61,771 nt of DNA from Thermomicrobiales bacterium. GTDB lineage: Bacteria > Chloroflexota > Chloroflexia > Thermomicrobiales > UBA6265. Under the pieces are notes generated by a model. That model was not told the DNA's origin. It made no database searches and saw only the letters and a program-made list of their open reading frames with translations. Below, piece after piece: positions 49,090 through 58,530 of the stretch. Positions within the stretch are counted from its first letter, which is position 1; every line of letters starts with the position of its first letter. A program made the translations under genes and the position numbers. The stretch spans positions 1 through 61,771 of the forward strand of contig JAWKPF010000027.1 in NCBI GenBank assembly GCA_041390825.1, given 5' to 3'.

Positions 49090-51441
49090 ATGGTTCTACG
49101 CAAATACATGGGCGCCCCAGTCAAGCGGCGCGAAGATCCTCGCTTGATTACTGGGTCGTCAGTCTATGTCGACGACCTGCAATTGACTGGCATGCTCCAC
49201 ATCGCGTTTGTGCGAAGCATCTATGCGCATGCGAATATCAAGGGGATCGACACCTCAGAAGCGCTTGCAGCTCCCGGAGTTGTCGCCGTCGTCACCGCAG
49301 CCGATCTGGAAAAGGTCCTCCCCTCCAAATATGAAGCCGTTGGCAGCGATACCGGTCCATCGGCCGAAGGAGGACCGGCAGAGCCTGGCAAGATCCCGGT
49401 TCCGTCGGTCGAGCCGTTGGCTCGCTCCAAGGTCCGCTACATCGGAGAGCCGATTGTCGCGGTCGTCGCGGAGTCGCGCGCCCTCGCAGCCGACGCCGCC
49501 GAGCTTGTGGTCGTGGAGTATGAGCCGCTCGAGGCGTATGTCGACCCGTACGAGGCGCGCAAGGACGGTGCGGCGCGAATTTACGCGACGAATCCGAACA
49601 ACGTCGGCGTCAAGTACGAAACCGTGCACGGCGACGTCGATGCAGCGCTGGCGGCGTCGCCCGTCCGCATCAAGGAGCGCATCAAGGCGGCCCGCTGCCA
49701 CCCGGTGCCGCTCGAGCCGCGTGGAATCGTGGCGACTCCCGATCCGATCACGCGCGGAGTCACGATCTGGGTATCGAACCAGGGCCCGCATGGGTATCGC
49801 AATGAAATCGCCCGCACCTTCGGTCTCGCCCAGAATCAGGTGCGTGTGATCGCGCCCGAGGTTGGCGGCGGGTTTGGCGCCAAATTCGGCGTCTACCCGG
49901 AAGACTGGACCATCATCGCTACGGCGATGAAGCTCAATCGGCCGATCAAATGGATCGAGACGCGCAGCGAGCACTTCCTTTCGACCAACCATGGCCGCAA
50001 TCAGATCGCCGATTTCGAAGCCGGCTGCGACGAGAACGGTCGGATCACTGCCCTTCGCGCGCGCGTTTGCCTCGATCTCGGCGCTTATCCGAAGGGGCTT
50101 GGGCTGGCCTGGTCGACCTGGGTGATGTCGACCGGTCCCTACAACATTCCCAACCTCGACTACGTCGTCGAAGGCGTCTTCACAAATACGATGGCAAACG
50201 GCGCCTACCGTGGCGCTGGTCGTCCGGAGGCAGCCTTCTACCTGGAGCGGGTCATGGACCTGCTGGCCGATGCGGCGGGTCTCGAACCGGAAGTGCTTCG
50301 CCGGGTCAACTTCCTGCAGCCCGATCAATTCCCCTATACGACGCTCTCCGGCGAGCGGTATGACACCGGCGAATACGAGAAACCACTCGACAAGGCGATC
50401 GAATCGAGCGACTACGCCGCCCTCCGAAAAGAGCAGGCAGAACTGCGGGAGCAGGGACGCTACATCGGCATCGGACTCGGTTCCTATGTCGAGATTTGCG
50501 GATTCGGCCCCTGGGAGAGTTCCACAGTCCGTGTCGAGCCGAGTGGTGACGTGACACTCTTCACCGGCATCTCTCCGCACGGTCAGGGACAGGAAACCAC
50601 GTTCGCCCAGATGGCGGCAGACATCATTGGCGCCGATTTCGAGAAGGTCATCTTGCATCACGGCGACACCGGCAATACCCCTCAGGGCAATGGCACTGGT
50701 GGAAGCCGCGGTCTCGCGGTGGGCGGAGCGGCGTTGCTGGTCTCCTTGAACAAGATCAAGGAAAAGGCGATTCAGATTGCCGCGAACAACCTCGAAGCGT
50801 CGGTCGACGACATCGAGCTGGTCGACGGCAAGTACCAGGTCAAGGGCGTCCCCTCGAAGGGACTGACGCTTGGCCAGATCTCACGCATCGCCTATGGCGG
50901 CAAGCTGCCAGACGGAATGGAATCGGGCCTTGAAACAACGAACTTCTTCAGCCCGGAAGACGAGACCTTCCCATTCGGAACCCACATTGCCGTAGTCGAG
51001 GTCTTCCCGGAGACCGGTGAAGTCAAGCTCATCAAATACGTCTCTGTGGACGACATTGGCAACATCATCAGCCCGATGCTTGTGACGGGTCAGGTGCACG
51101 GCGGTCTCGCGCAGGGCATCGGTCTTGCACTCTGGGAAGAGGTTCACTACGACAGCAACGGTGAGATCTTGACCGGAACCCTGAACGACTACGCGCTGCC
51201 CAAGGCGGAAGGATTCCCGATGTTCGAGACCTATCACACCACGACCACCACACCGATCAACCCGCTCGGCGCCAAGGGCATCGGCGAAGCCTCCACCATT
51301 GGCGCCACCCCAACCGCGGCAAACGCGGTGATCGATGCACTCGAGCCATGGGGAATCACCCACCTCGACCTGCCGTTTACACCCGAGAAGGTCTGGAGAG
51401 CGATCAACTCAGCCTCCAGCAACGGCAAAGCGACCGCGTAA
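49090..51441 (+). CDS. Xanthine dehydrogenase/CO dehydrogenase family molybdopterin-binding subunit
   Basis: Large molybdenum subunit of a xanthine oxidase-family hydroxylase. The 783-aa protein has the N-terminal ald_Xan_dh_C hammerhead domain (GRREDPRLITG-like start), the molybdopterin-binding region with GGGFGAKFG and the AYRGAGRPE active-site loop. That loop is the form II CoxL signature, not the CO-oxidising form I AYRCSFR, so CO as substrate is doubtful. The catalytic Glu is in GAKGIGEASTIG. The FAD (M) and 2Fe-2S (S) subunits are not adjacent. GGAGGAAAC lies 11 nt before the ATG. Confidence 0.92.
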   Translation: MVLRKYMGAPVKRREDPRLITGSSVYVDDLQLTGMLHIAFVRSIYAHANIKGIDTSEALAAPGVVAVVTAADLEKVLPSKYEAVGSDTGPSAEGGPAEPGKIPVPSVEPLARSKVRYIGEPIVAVVAESRALAADAAELVVVEYEPLEAYVDPYEARKDGAARIYATNPNNVGVKYETVHGDVDAALAASPVRIKERIKAARCHPVPLEPRGIVATPDPITRGVTIWVSNQGPHGYRNEIARTFGLAQNQVRVIAPEVGGGFGAKFGVYPEDWTIIATAMKLNRPIKWIETRSEHFLSTNHGRNQIADFEAGCDENGRITALRARVCLDLGAYPKGLGLAWSTWVMSTGPYNIPNLDYVVEGVFTNTMANGAYRGAGRPEAAFYLERVMDLLADAAGLEPEVLRRVNFLQPDQFPYTTLSGERYDTGEYEKPLDKAIESSDYAALRKEQAELREQGRYIGIGLGSYVEICGFGPWESSTVRVEPSGDVTLFTGISPHGQGQETTFAQMAADIIGADFEKVILHHGDTGNTPQGNGTGGSRGLAVGGAALLVSLNKIKEKAIQIAANNLEASVDDIELVDGKYQVKGVPSKGLTLGQISRIAYGGKLPDGMESGLETTNFFSPEDETFPFGTHIAVVEVFPETGEVKLIKYVSVDDIGNIISPMLVTGQVHGGLAQGIGLALWEEVHYDSNGEILTGTLNDYALPKAEGFPMFETYHTTTTTPINPLGAKGIGEASTIGATPTAANAVIDALEPWGITHLDLPFTPEKVWRAINSASSNGKATA

Positions 51442-51466
51442 CGACCGCCTGCAACAACTGCGAAGT

Positions 51467-51496
51467 GGTCCGGCTTCCTTTCCAGGGAGCCGGACC
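51467..51496 (+). terminator. Hairpin after the CoxL-like gene
   Basis: GGTCCGGCTTCC and GGGAGCCGGACC form a 12-bp stem with one mismatch, starting 26 bp after the stop. It is not followed by a clear T-run. The convergent SOD gene ends at 51571. Confidence 0.6.
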
Positions 51497-51570
51497 GTCG
51501 CAGGTTCACGAGAGATTCCAGATCGTCGCTGTGGGGTATCCGTCGAGGAAATGGGTCTGCACCGTCGTGC

Positions 51571-52176
51571 TTATGCGGCAGGTGTTGCGACCGTGGTCCC
51601 GACCGTCGACGCCGAGATCATCGAGCACAGGAGTCGCTCTCCGCTCTCTCCGGACGGATCGGTCGTGAGGTCGTCCTCGCCAGCGTGAATCAGCAGCACG
51701 GCGCCATCGGCATCCATCAATGACCCCTCGACACCTGACGCGAGCGTGATATCGCTCAAGGTGATGGAGAACATGGCCGAGCCATCCTCCGTCACCGTCA
51801 GATTCCCAAGATCACCGGCGTGACTCGTCGCGAGATTTGGCGCGCCATGGAGCTGATTCGTGGGATTGAAATGCGCTCCTGCAAGCGCGAACGTGCTGTC
51901 GCCAGACGGGTCGCAGCTCCCGATCTCGTGCAAATGGACGCCGTGCGCTCCTGGTTCGAGCGTTCCGGCTTCCAGCAAGACGGTGAGTGTGACCCCGAAA
52001 TCGGATTCGTAGACATAGAGCGTTCCGACCTCCGCCCCCGCTGCATCGACCACCGGTGATTCGATCGATACCGCCTCCGGTGTCGCCTGCGCCGTCACTC
52101 CTGCACTTCCCACCAGCAGGCCCGCCATGAGGGAAAGCGAGGCGAGCGCCAGTGCTCGCCGTTTCAACCAGTTCAT
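51571..52176 (-). CDS. sodC: Exported Cu/Zn superoxide dismutase
   Basis: Converts superoxide to peroxide and oxygen outside the cytoplasm. The 201-aa protein has a signal peptide (LKRRALALASLSLMAGLLVG) and the SodC core: Cu ligands in GVHLHEIG, the disulfide Cys in SCDP and LLCSMI, zinc and copper ligands in GAHFNP and SHAGDLGN, and LLIHAGEDDL. A short C-terminal tail follows. GAGGAGG precedes the ATG at 52176. It is convergent with the CoxL-like gene. Confidence 0.92.
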   Translation of the reverse strand: MNWLKRRALALASLSLMAGLLVGSAGVTAQATPEAVSIESPVVDAAGAEVGTLYVYESDFGVTLTVLLEAGTLEPGAHGVHLHEIGSCDPSGDSTFALAGAHFNPTNQLHGAPNLATSHAGDLGNLTVTEDGSAMFSITLSDITLASGVEGSLMDADGAVLLIHAGEDDLTTDPSGESGERLLCSMISASTVGTTVATPAA

Positions 52177-52421
52177 CTGTGTACCTCCTCGCCAGGTCGA
52201 GTCCCAACCCATGTCAAGACCCAACCAGCGCTCGATTACACAGTCGACCGGTAACGTGAGAATCCGCTCGGAACTTGCCCAGAGCTAAGCGAGAAACTGG
52301 TGGAAAAAGCCTTGAATCGACGGATTCATGCCCGCAATCCCAGGACGCGCGCGGCGTGCTCGATTCCGGCTGCTCCCGAGCCATCGTGCACGATCGACCG
52401 GTCCAGGAAGTTGCGGCGTTG

Positions 52422-52502
52422 TGCGGGCGGTGGGACTCGAACCCACAAGGATTGCTCCAGCGATGTTTAAGACCGCAGCGTATGCCATTCCGCCACGCCC
52501 GC
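52422..52502 (-). tRNA. tRNA-Leu (anticodon TAA)
   Basis: Minus-strand class II tRNA of 81 nt: acceptor GCGGGCG/CGCCCGC, anticodon stem GCGGT/ATCGC (one G-T) with loop CTTAAAC (anticodon TAA, reading UUA/UUG), a variable arm, and T arm with GGTTCGAGTCC. CCA is not encoded. The 52177-52421 stretch upstream of it on the plus side has no gene. Confidence 0.95.
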
Positions 52503-52540
52503 AATTGGTGTGTCATCGAATGGTACTGGAGATGCGGTAT

Positions 52541-53416
52541 CTACTGGCTCGGTCTTCCACCGAGGACGCCCACGGCATCCGCGGCCAGATCGGCCCCTGC
52601 CTCTGCAGCAGCCTGCACGTTCCAGGTGGAGATCCAGTTTTCGAGAAAGCCCGCGCAGAATGCATCTCCGGCGCCGGTAGGATCGACGACCGGCATTGGC
52701 TCGATATCGAGCACGTAGAGTTCTCCCTGCTCTGCAACCGTGACTCCCTGGCTCCCGCGTGTCACGATGGCAACACCGAACCGTGTGCTCAACTCCAGGG
52801 CAGCCGCCGCGAGATCGTCTGTGCCAGCGAGCAGCCTGCCGTCCTCCATGCCGCAAAAAACCAGGTCCGCACCGGCGAACGCTCTCCGGGCTCGCTCGAT
52901 CCCAATGTCTCGAATGAATCCAGCCGATCCCGGTGAGACGCTGACGAGGACCCCGGCAGCCCGACACCGCTCGATCAAAGTGCGAGTTCGCGCGTATCCA
53001 TCGTCGTTGAGCAGGATGTGTCCAGTGAAATGCAGCAGCCGAGCGTGCTCGAGCAGAGCATCCGGGACATCGTCCGGAGAAAGATCGGCGTTTGCCCCGC
53101 GGTCGGTCAGCATATCTCTCCGATCATGCCGGATGATGATCACGACCCGGCCGGTCGGCAGGCTGGGATGCTCTCGCAGGACCGCGTTCACACCCGGCAA
53201 GAACGCACGGTGACGCTCGCAATCGCCGCGCCCAACCACGCCAACCAGATCGACTGAAGCGTTCAGCGCGCCCAGCCATGCTGCGGTGTTTGCCGCCGAC
53301 CCGCCAGGACGCGACCGAATGATCGCCGGCGTGTCGGTATCCTCACGAATCTCGCCTTTGGGAGCCACGACGATATCGTCGATCACGTCCCCAAAGCAGA
53401 TGATGCGGCTACTCAA
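52541..53416 (-). CDS. psuK: PfkB-family kinase, probable pseudouridine kinase
   Basis: A ribokinase-fold kinase of about 291 aa. The N-terminal GGSAANTAAWL and the C-terminal DPTGAGDAFCAGF (catalytic Asp and ATP anion hole) mark the PfkB family. Its gene is coupled to psuG (stop at 53409 lies within its start), so the substrate is most likely pseudouridine, giving pseudouridine 5'-phosphate for PsuG. TTG at 53416 is preferred because it starts right at the first strand (IICFGD); GTG at 53443 would add 9 residues. Confidence 0.88.
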   Translation of the reverse strand: MSSRIICFGDVIDDIVVAPKGEIREDTDTPAIIRSRPGGSAANTAAWLGALNASVDLVGVVGRGDCERHRAFLPGVNAVLREHPSLPTGRVVIIIRHDRRDMLTDRGANADLSPDDVPDALLEHARLLHFTGHILLNDDGYARTRTLIERCRAAGVLVSVSPGSAGFIRDIGIERARRAFAGADLVFCGMEDGRLLAGTDDLAAAALELSTRFGVAIVTRGSQGVTVAEQGELYVLDIEPMPVVDPTGAGDAFCAGFLENWISTWNVQAAAEAGADLAADAVGVLGGRPSQ

Positions 53417-54302
53417 GTTCTGACCATGCCTTGGCAACTTCACCAGCGACGCGAACGTTGTTGCGAGCGAGATCGAGATTCACCTCGAGGCTGCGGCCGT
53501 CGGACAACTCGACAATGCGGAGGAGCAAGAACGGCGTGACGGCTTTGCCGGTTATGCCACGCTCCTGCGCTTCGCGAAGTGCCTGCTCCAGGACCCGGTC
53601 GTGCTCCTCCAAATCCCACGCAAGCGACTCTGGAATGGGGTTCGCGAGGACGATTCCTTGCTTCATACCCAGCTCGTCCCGCGCCTTCATGATCCGGGCA
53701 ACTTCGATCGCGGAATCGGCTGCCCAGTCCAGAACAGCGTCCGATTCTCGCAACCAGAAGCGAGGAAAGCGGTCGGTCTGATAGCCGATCACCGGAATGC
53801 TCAGCGTCTCGAGCCGTTCGAGCGTTGCGCCTATGTCCAGCACCGATTTCACCCCGGCCGAGACCACGGTAATGGGCGTCTCGGCCAGTGTGGTGATGTC
53901 GGCTGATTCGTCGAAGGTCTCCGAAGCTCCGCGATGCACTCCTCCCAATCCGCCGGTGGCAAACACGCGGATTCCCGCGCGATTCGCCAGATAGGACGTG
54001 GCAGCCACGGTCGTTGCGGCGCTTCGCCTGGTCGCCGCCAGCATTGGCAAATCGCGCACGCTTGCTTTGGACATCGGTTCATCGGAAATGCGGCGGATAC
54101 CTTCATCGTCCAGCCCGATGCACGGCTCGCCATCCAGCACAGCGATAGTTGCCGGAGTCACCCCCATGTTCCGCAGAATCGTCTCGAACTCGACCGCGGC
54201 CGCGTAGTTGCGGGGCCGCGGCAATCCGTGGGAGATGATGGTCGATTCGAGCGCGACAACCGGCTGGCGTGCGGACGAACCTTCGTTTCCAGTGACAGAC
54301 AT
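53409..54302 (-). CDS. psuG: Pseudouridine-5'-phosphate glycosidase
   Basis: Splits pseudouridine 5'-phosphate to uracil and ribose 5-phosphate, salvaging modified nucleoside from RNA turnover. The 297-aa protein has the family signatures ALESTIISHGLPRPRN near the N-terminus and FATGGLGGVHRGA, plus the catalytic-region KQGIVLANPIPE and TPFLLLRI. It has the full family length. The ATG at 54302 follows GAGG. It heads the psuG-psuK operon. Confidence 0.95.
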   Translation of the reverse strand: MSVTGNEGSSARQPVVALESTIISHGLPRPRNYAAAVEFETILRNMGVTPATIAVLDGEPCIGLDDEGIRRISDEPMSKASVRDLPMLAATRRSAATTVAATSYLANRAGIRVFATGGLGGVHRGASETFDESADITTLAETPITVVSAGVKSVLDIGATLERLETLSIPVIGYQTDRFPRFWLRESDAVLDWAADSAIEVARIMKARDELGMKQGIVLANPIPESLAWDLEEHDRVLEQALREAQERGITGKAVTPFLLLRIVELSDGRSLEVNLDLARNNVRVAGEVAKAWSELE

Positions 54303-54376
54303 ACGTTGTTCCTCGGCCTCGAGCTCGATCCACGAACGCCGATGCTACCGCATCTGCGGCCATCTGCCGGTGCTCG

Positions 54377-55408
54377 TCAAGCCTGTCGCATCTCGGAGAT
54401 CTCGATTCTCCGCCCTTCGACAATCGACCGCTCGGTCGCTTCGATCATAGCCGTCACTGCCGCTCCGTCCTCGACCGGAATGGTCGGCTCACGGTCGTCG
54501 ATCACAGCGTCGATCAAGTCATGCAGGCTTCCCCACCACCAATCAGGCAGCTTGAAATAGGTCCAGAGCGACGGCCGCGCGAACATGTGCTTGCCAACCT
54601 TGTCCGACGAGAGCTCGAAGCCTTGCCGGATGCCATCGAAGCCGAGTCTTCCATCCGAGCCGTTCATCGTGATCTCGAACTCGACGATGGCCGGCCACGA
54701 CTCCGGAATGATCCAGGAGGTCTCGAAGGTGACAAACGTCCGCTCGAAGTTCACGACGGCCTGGATGGCATCGAACGCATCGATGCCCTTCTCGGCCAGG
54801 ATCCGCTTCGAACCGACCGCATAGACATCGCGCGCCTCCTGACCCAGGAACCAGCGAATCAGGTCCATTGTGTGGGCAAAGAGAAACCACTGCGGCCCGG
54901 ACCGGCCCGCCCAGGAGAGCATCTGGGTTGGCACCCAGATCGTGTCACTGCATCGGCAGTATGCGTAGACCGGGTCGCCGATCTCGCCTTCCTGAATAGC
55001 CTCATGGATCGACTGAAAGCTGCCCATCCAGCGATTGCCGAGATTGACCGTCACCTTTCGATCGTTCGCGCGCGCCAGTCTCACGATCTCATCAGCCTCG
55101 CTGGTGCGGGTCGCCAGCGGCTTCTCGACGAGCAGGTGCTTGCCAGCTTCGAGCATGCGCATCGATGCTTCGTGATGCAAATGATCGGGTGTGGCGATAC
55201 TGACGATCTGCGCGTCGCTGGCGGCGACATCTGCCAGGTTGGTTGTCCAGGGCACTCCCAGCGCCTCTCCCACCGCTTTGGCGCGATCTGGATTGACGTC
55301 GTGCACCAGGATGAGCTCGGCTTTCGGGCTCTGGGCATATTGACCGGCGTGCTGCTCACCCAGGAGCCCAACGCCAATCACGGCTGCCTTGACCTGACCA
55401 TCACCCAT
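54377..55408 (-). CDS. Gfo/Idh/MocA family oxidoreductase
   Basis: An NAD(P)-dependent sugar or polyol dehydrogenase of 343 aa. The Rossmann start GVGLLGEQHAGQ is followed by the consensus EKPLA (catalytic Lys) near residue 95. The central and C-terminal part carries a WFLFAHTMDLIRWFLG helix with the candidate His. The substrate is unknown. AAAGGAG lies before the ATG at 55408. It lies 74 bp after the psuG start on the same strand. It is divergent from the second LLM gene. Confidence 0.9.
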   Translation of the reverse strand: MGDGQVKAAVIGVGLLGEQHAGQYAQSPKAELILVHDVNPDRAKAVGEALGVPWTTNLADVAASDAQIVSIATPDHLHHEASMRMLEAGKHLLVEKPLATRTSEADEIVRLARANDRKVTVNLGNRWMGSFQSIHEAIQEGEIGDPVYAYCRCSDTIWVPTQMLSWAGRSGPQWFLFAHTMDLIRWFLGQEARDVYAVGSKRILAEKGIDAFDAIQAVVNFERTFVTFETSWIIPESWPAIVEFEITMNGSDGRLGFDGIRQGFELSSDKVGKHMFARPSLWTYFKLPDWWWGSLHDLIDAVIDDREPTIPVEDGAAVTAMIEATERSIVEGRRIEISEMRQA

Positions 55409-55518
55409 CGATCCCGCTCCTTTGCAAGTCACATTCGCCAATCCGGAAAGCACCGTACCATGACGGTGGCGCGAATCATACCGAAGGTTCATCTCGATTC
55501 GGGACGGAGTGAAAATAG

Positions 55519-56493
55519 ATGGGGAAACGACCGATCGACGTCGGATTGATCATTACCACTGTCGAAGACCGCGAGCGAAACTGGACGTTGAGCTGGCCGG
55601 AGATCCGCGAGTTGGTTACCACCGGTGAGGCTGTCGGGTTCGACTCCGTCTGGATCCCCGATCACCTCATCCACGAACCCGAGGGCGTCGATCCGTACGG
55701 CATTTGGGAAGCATGGTCGCTCATCTCGGCCCTCGCGGCGGTGACCGAGCGGGTCCGCATTGGCCCGCATGTGCTCTGCACTGGGTGGCGCAACCCGGCG
55801 CTCATCGCCAAGATGGCCGACACGGTCGACGAGATCACCGCCGGCCGACTCGTGCTGGCGCTTGGCGCCGGCTGGCACGAGCCTGAGTACCGCGCGTTCG
55901 GGTTTCCCTTCGACCACAGAATCGGCCGCTTTGCGGAAGCTCTGGAAATCATCGTTCCCCTGATCAAGACCGGGAACGTGACATTCCGGGGGGAGTTCTA
56001 CCAGGCGATCGATTGCGAGCTCCGTCCCAGGGGACCTCGTCCCGAGGGACCGCCGATCATGATCGGCACCATCGCCGGAACGCCACTGGGTGGGTGGCTT
56101 GGCATCGAGCGTGGCGGAAATCGGGTGCTCGATCTGGTCGCGCGCTACGCCGATATCTGGAACTGCCCGATCGTGAACGATCCAGCGCTCATTCCCGGCA
56201 TTCGCGACATGATCGACATCGCGTGCGTCAACAACGATCGCGACCCGGCCACGCTGATTCGCACGAACGGCGTTGCGTTCAATCTCCCGGGTTGGGAATC
56301 GACACCTGGAAATCCCAACATCCGGGCGCGCCGGCTCGCAATGGGCGCCACCGAGGGGGATCCAGGAGAGCTGGCCGAGCTCCTCATGGCATTCGCGGAG
56401 CACGGCGTGGCCGAGGTCCACGTCCAGCTCGATCCTGAAACTCCGGCAGGAATCGAGCAGTTCGCCAGGACACTCGAAATCCTCGACACCTGA
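55519..56493 (+). CDS. LLM class (F420- or FMN-dependent) oxidoreductase
   Basis: The second luciferase-like oxidoreductase in the window (324 aa). It has VGLIITTVEDRERNW, GFDSVWIPDHL, VRIGPHVLCTGWRNPALIAKM, VLALGAGWHEPEYRAFGFPF and a late GNRVLDLVARYADIWN, the family's barrel signatures. The cofactor may be F420 or FMN. GGAG lies 10 nt before the ATG. It is followed by a terminator hairpin and tRNA-Gly. Confidence 0.88.
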   Translation: MGKRPIDVGLIITTVEDRERNWTLSWPEIRELVTTGEAVGFDSVWIPDHLIHEPEGVDPYGIWEAWSLISALAAVTERVRIGPHVLCTGWRNPALIAKMADTVDEITAGRLVLALGAGWHEPEYRAFGFPFDHRIGRFAEALEIIVPLIKTGNVTFRGEFYQAIDCELRPRGPRPEGPPIMIGTIAGTPLGGWLGIERGGNRVLDLVARYADIWNCPIVNDPALIPGIRDMIDIACVNNDRDPATLIRTNGVAFNLPGWESTPGNPNIRARRLAMGATEGDPGELAELLMAFAEHGVAEVHVQLDPETPAGIEQFARTLEILDT

Positions 56494-56503
56494 CGAAACG
56501 AAA

Positions 56504-56531
56504 ACCGCTCCAGAGGTCACTCCGGAGCGGT
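56504..56531 (-). terminator. Terminator of tRNA-Gly and/or the LLM gene
   Basis: An 8-bp stem (ACCGCTCC at 56504-56511, GGAGCGGT at 56524-56531). On the minus strand it is followed by TTTTCGTTTCG, so it is the likely terminator of the tRNA-Gly transcript; it also follows the LLM gene on the plus strand. Confidence 0.8.
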
Positions 56532-56554
56532 CTCTCGATATTCGATCCTGATGG

Positions 56555-56626
56555 AGCGGAAGACGGGATTCGAACCCGCGACCTTCTCCTTGGCAAGGAG
56601 ATGCTCTACCACTGAGCCACTTCCGC
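56555..56626 (-). tRNA. tRNA-Gly (anticodon GCC)
   Basis: Minus-strand cloverleaf of 72 nt: acceptor GCGGAAG/CTTCCGC, D arm with CTCAGTGGTAGAG, anticodon stem TCTCC/GGAGA with loop TTGCCAA (anticodon GCC), T arm CGGG-TTCGAAT-CCCG. No encoded CCA. Confidence 0.97.
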
Positions 56627-56711
56627 GCGGCGCCATTTGCACCATCGGACTTGGGATTCTAGCGATCTGGGGTCTGGCTGTCAAGGCGATTCTCGCGAAG
56701 CGAGGCACGCT

Positions 56712-57242
56712 TCAGCCAAGCGCATACTCCTCGCGCAGGTGTCCATTTTGGTTCGCGCACGCGTGCGGCCCGGGCCCCATCGGCATGCCGCACATCACGC
56801 ATTGTGGCCGCCCGGCGGCGACTACGCGCTCGGATTCGTCCGAAATGTCGGCCGCCTGTACGCGGGTCAACCGGCAAACCGCAGCAGGGCCAAACGTTTC
56901 CGGTTCCTCGATGTCGTAGGCGATGAGCACGATGCGGTCTCGACTCTCGTCGTAGCCGATCTCGAGCTTGCCAACCCGAAACTGGCGATCCGAACCCAAA
57001 TCGAATTGCGGTTCCGATCCAGGGAATTCTTCGACCTCATCGGTGTCCGGCAGCTGCTCGAGCAGCTGCTCGAGCGCTCGCCCGAGCGCGTCAACCTGCA
57101 GCTTTTCCATCCAGAGCACCATGGTCTCGGAGCCGGACGAAACCAACATGCGGAATCGCCGTTGCCCCGGTTCCCCGAGTGCTTCCACGTTCGCCCATCG
57201 AACATCGATGGGGGCGATTTCTCTGCCTTCAGATTCGGACAC
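56712..57242 (-). CDS. DUF3090 family protein
   Basis: A 176-aa protein of the DUF3090 family, common in actinobacteria and Chloroflexota, function not established. It has a beta-rich core, an acidic middle helix (ALEQLLEQLPD) and a C-terminal zinc-finger-like end with CVMCG and HACANQNGH. In several actinobacteria this family is encoded near the mycothiol ligase gene mshC; that is recalled from general knowledge. GTG at 57242 has GGGAG 6 nt upstream; a TTG at 57263 would add 7 residues. It is divergent from rodA. Confidence 0.87.
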   Translation of the reverse strand: MSESEGREIAPIDVRWANVEALGEPGQRRFRMLVSSGSETMVLWMEKLQVDALGRALEQLLEQLPDTDEVEEFPGSEPQFDLGSDRQFRVGKLEIGYDESRDRIVLIAYDIEEPETFGPAAVCRLTRVQAADISDESERVVAAGRPQCVMCGMPMGPGPHACANQNGHLREEYALG

Positions 57243-57411
57243 ACGTTTCTCCCACGTTCGCAACGTAGTCTACTATCGACCCTCTTCCTCCCGTTTGCGG
57301 CAATATGCTTCCGATACGTGACATACTTCGCGCCGGGGCATCTCCAGCATGCCATGGACATTCGGCCCCGTGAGGCCCAACCTCATCCGTTTGCAGCCGC
57401 TCACCTGATCC

Positions 57412-58530
57412 ATGCTGAACTCAAGAAAACTCCACGATTTCGACTTCTACATGGTGCTCACTGCCGGGCTCCTCATTCTCTTCGGCGTGGTTGCCATTTG
57501 GAGCGCGCAAGGCGGCGAGCAGCTCTCGGTCCTGAACGACGGTGTCCGCCAGGCCATCTTCGCCATGATGGGATTCTTGCTTCTCATCCTGGTCGCGGGA
57601 TTCAACTATCGATTTCTGGCGTCTCTTGCGTGGCCGGTCTATGCCGTTTCGCTCGTCTCACTCGTGGTCGTGCTCATACCAGGCATTGGTGTTTCGATCG
57701 CCGGATCCCGCCGATGGTTCGATCTCGGTGTCACCACCGTTCAGCCATCGGAATTTGCCAAACTCGCCACGATCATTGCGCTCTCATCGTTCGTGGCTTC
57801 TCGGGGCGAGCAGATGCAGCAGCTGGGGAACTTCGTCGTGTCGCTGCTGATCGCGCTCGTTCCCGCCGGCCTGGTTTTCATGGAGCCAGATCTCGGCTCG
57901 GCCAGCGTCTTCGGCGTCATCTGGCTCTCGATCATTCTGACCACACAGGCTCGCTGGCGCTATCTGGGTCCGTTGCTCATTGGAGCAATCCCGTTCGCCT
58001 ACTTCGCCTGGCATTTCATCATGAAGCCCTACCAGAAGGAACGACTCCTCATCTCGTTCGATCCGTTCTCGGACCCCACCGGAGACGGATACAACATCAT
58101 CCAGGCGCGCTACGCAATTGGCGCGGGCGGCATGTTCGGGTCTGGGCTCCAGGGCGGCACGCAAAGCCGACTCGAGCTCCTGAAAGTGCGCGAGTCGGAC
58201 TTTATCTTCGCCCATGCGAGCGGCATGGTCGGATTCGTCGGCATGATGTGCCTTTTCGTGCTGTTCATCATTCTGCTGTGGCGGTGCCTGCGCGTCGCCC
58301 AGGCCGCACGCGACCAGTTTGGTCAGGCGCTCGCCATCGGTTTTTCGGCCATGCTCTTCTATCAGTCATTCGTGAATATGGGCATGAACATGGGCATCAT
58401 GCCGGTAACCGGCATTACCCTGCCGCTCATCAGCCAGGGTTCGTCTTCGCTCTGGACCTTCCTGCTCGGCATCGGCATACTGCAAAGCGTGCTGATCCAT
58501 CATCGAAAGCTGGCGTTCCAGGCGCCCTAG
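57412..58530 (+). CDS. rodA: Rod shape-determining SEDS glycosyltransferase RodA
   Basis: A SEDS-family peptidoglycan polymerase of 372 aa with about ten membrane segments. Family signatures seen are GSRRWFDLGVTTVQPSEFAKL, YQKERLLISFDPFSDPTGDGYN, ESDFIFAHASGMVGF and GITLPLISQGSSS. The match is closer to RodA than FtsW by its short N-terminus and ending. The enzyme builds glycan strands for side-wall growth. No mreB or pbp2 gene is nearby. The start lacks a clear ribosome-binding site. Confidence 0.93.
   Translation: MLNSRKLHDFDFYMVLTAGLLILFGVVAIWSAQGGEQLSVLNDGVRQAIFAMMGFLLLILVAGFNYRFLASLAWPVYAVSLVSLVVVLIPGIGVSIAGSRRWFDLGVTTVQPSEFAKLATIIALSSFVASRGEQMQQLGNFVVSLLIALVPAGLVFMEPDLGSASVFGVIWLSIILTTQARWRYLGPLLIGAIPFAYFAWHFIMKPYQKERLLISFDPFSDPTGDGYNIIQARYAIGAGGMFGSGLQGGTQSRLELLKVRESDFIFAHASGMVGFVGMMCLFVLFIILLWRCLRVAQAARDQFGQALAIGFSAMLFYQSFVNMGMNMGIMPVTGITLPLISQGSSSLWTFLLGIGILQSVLIHHRKLAFQAP

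Noticed and set aside
49255..50661. Minus-strand open frame of 468 codons
   Set aside because: Antisense to the CoxL-like gene, no motif.
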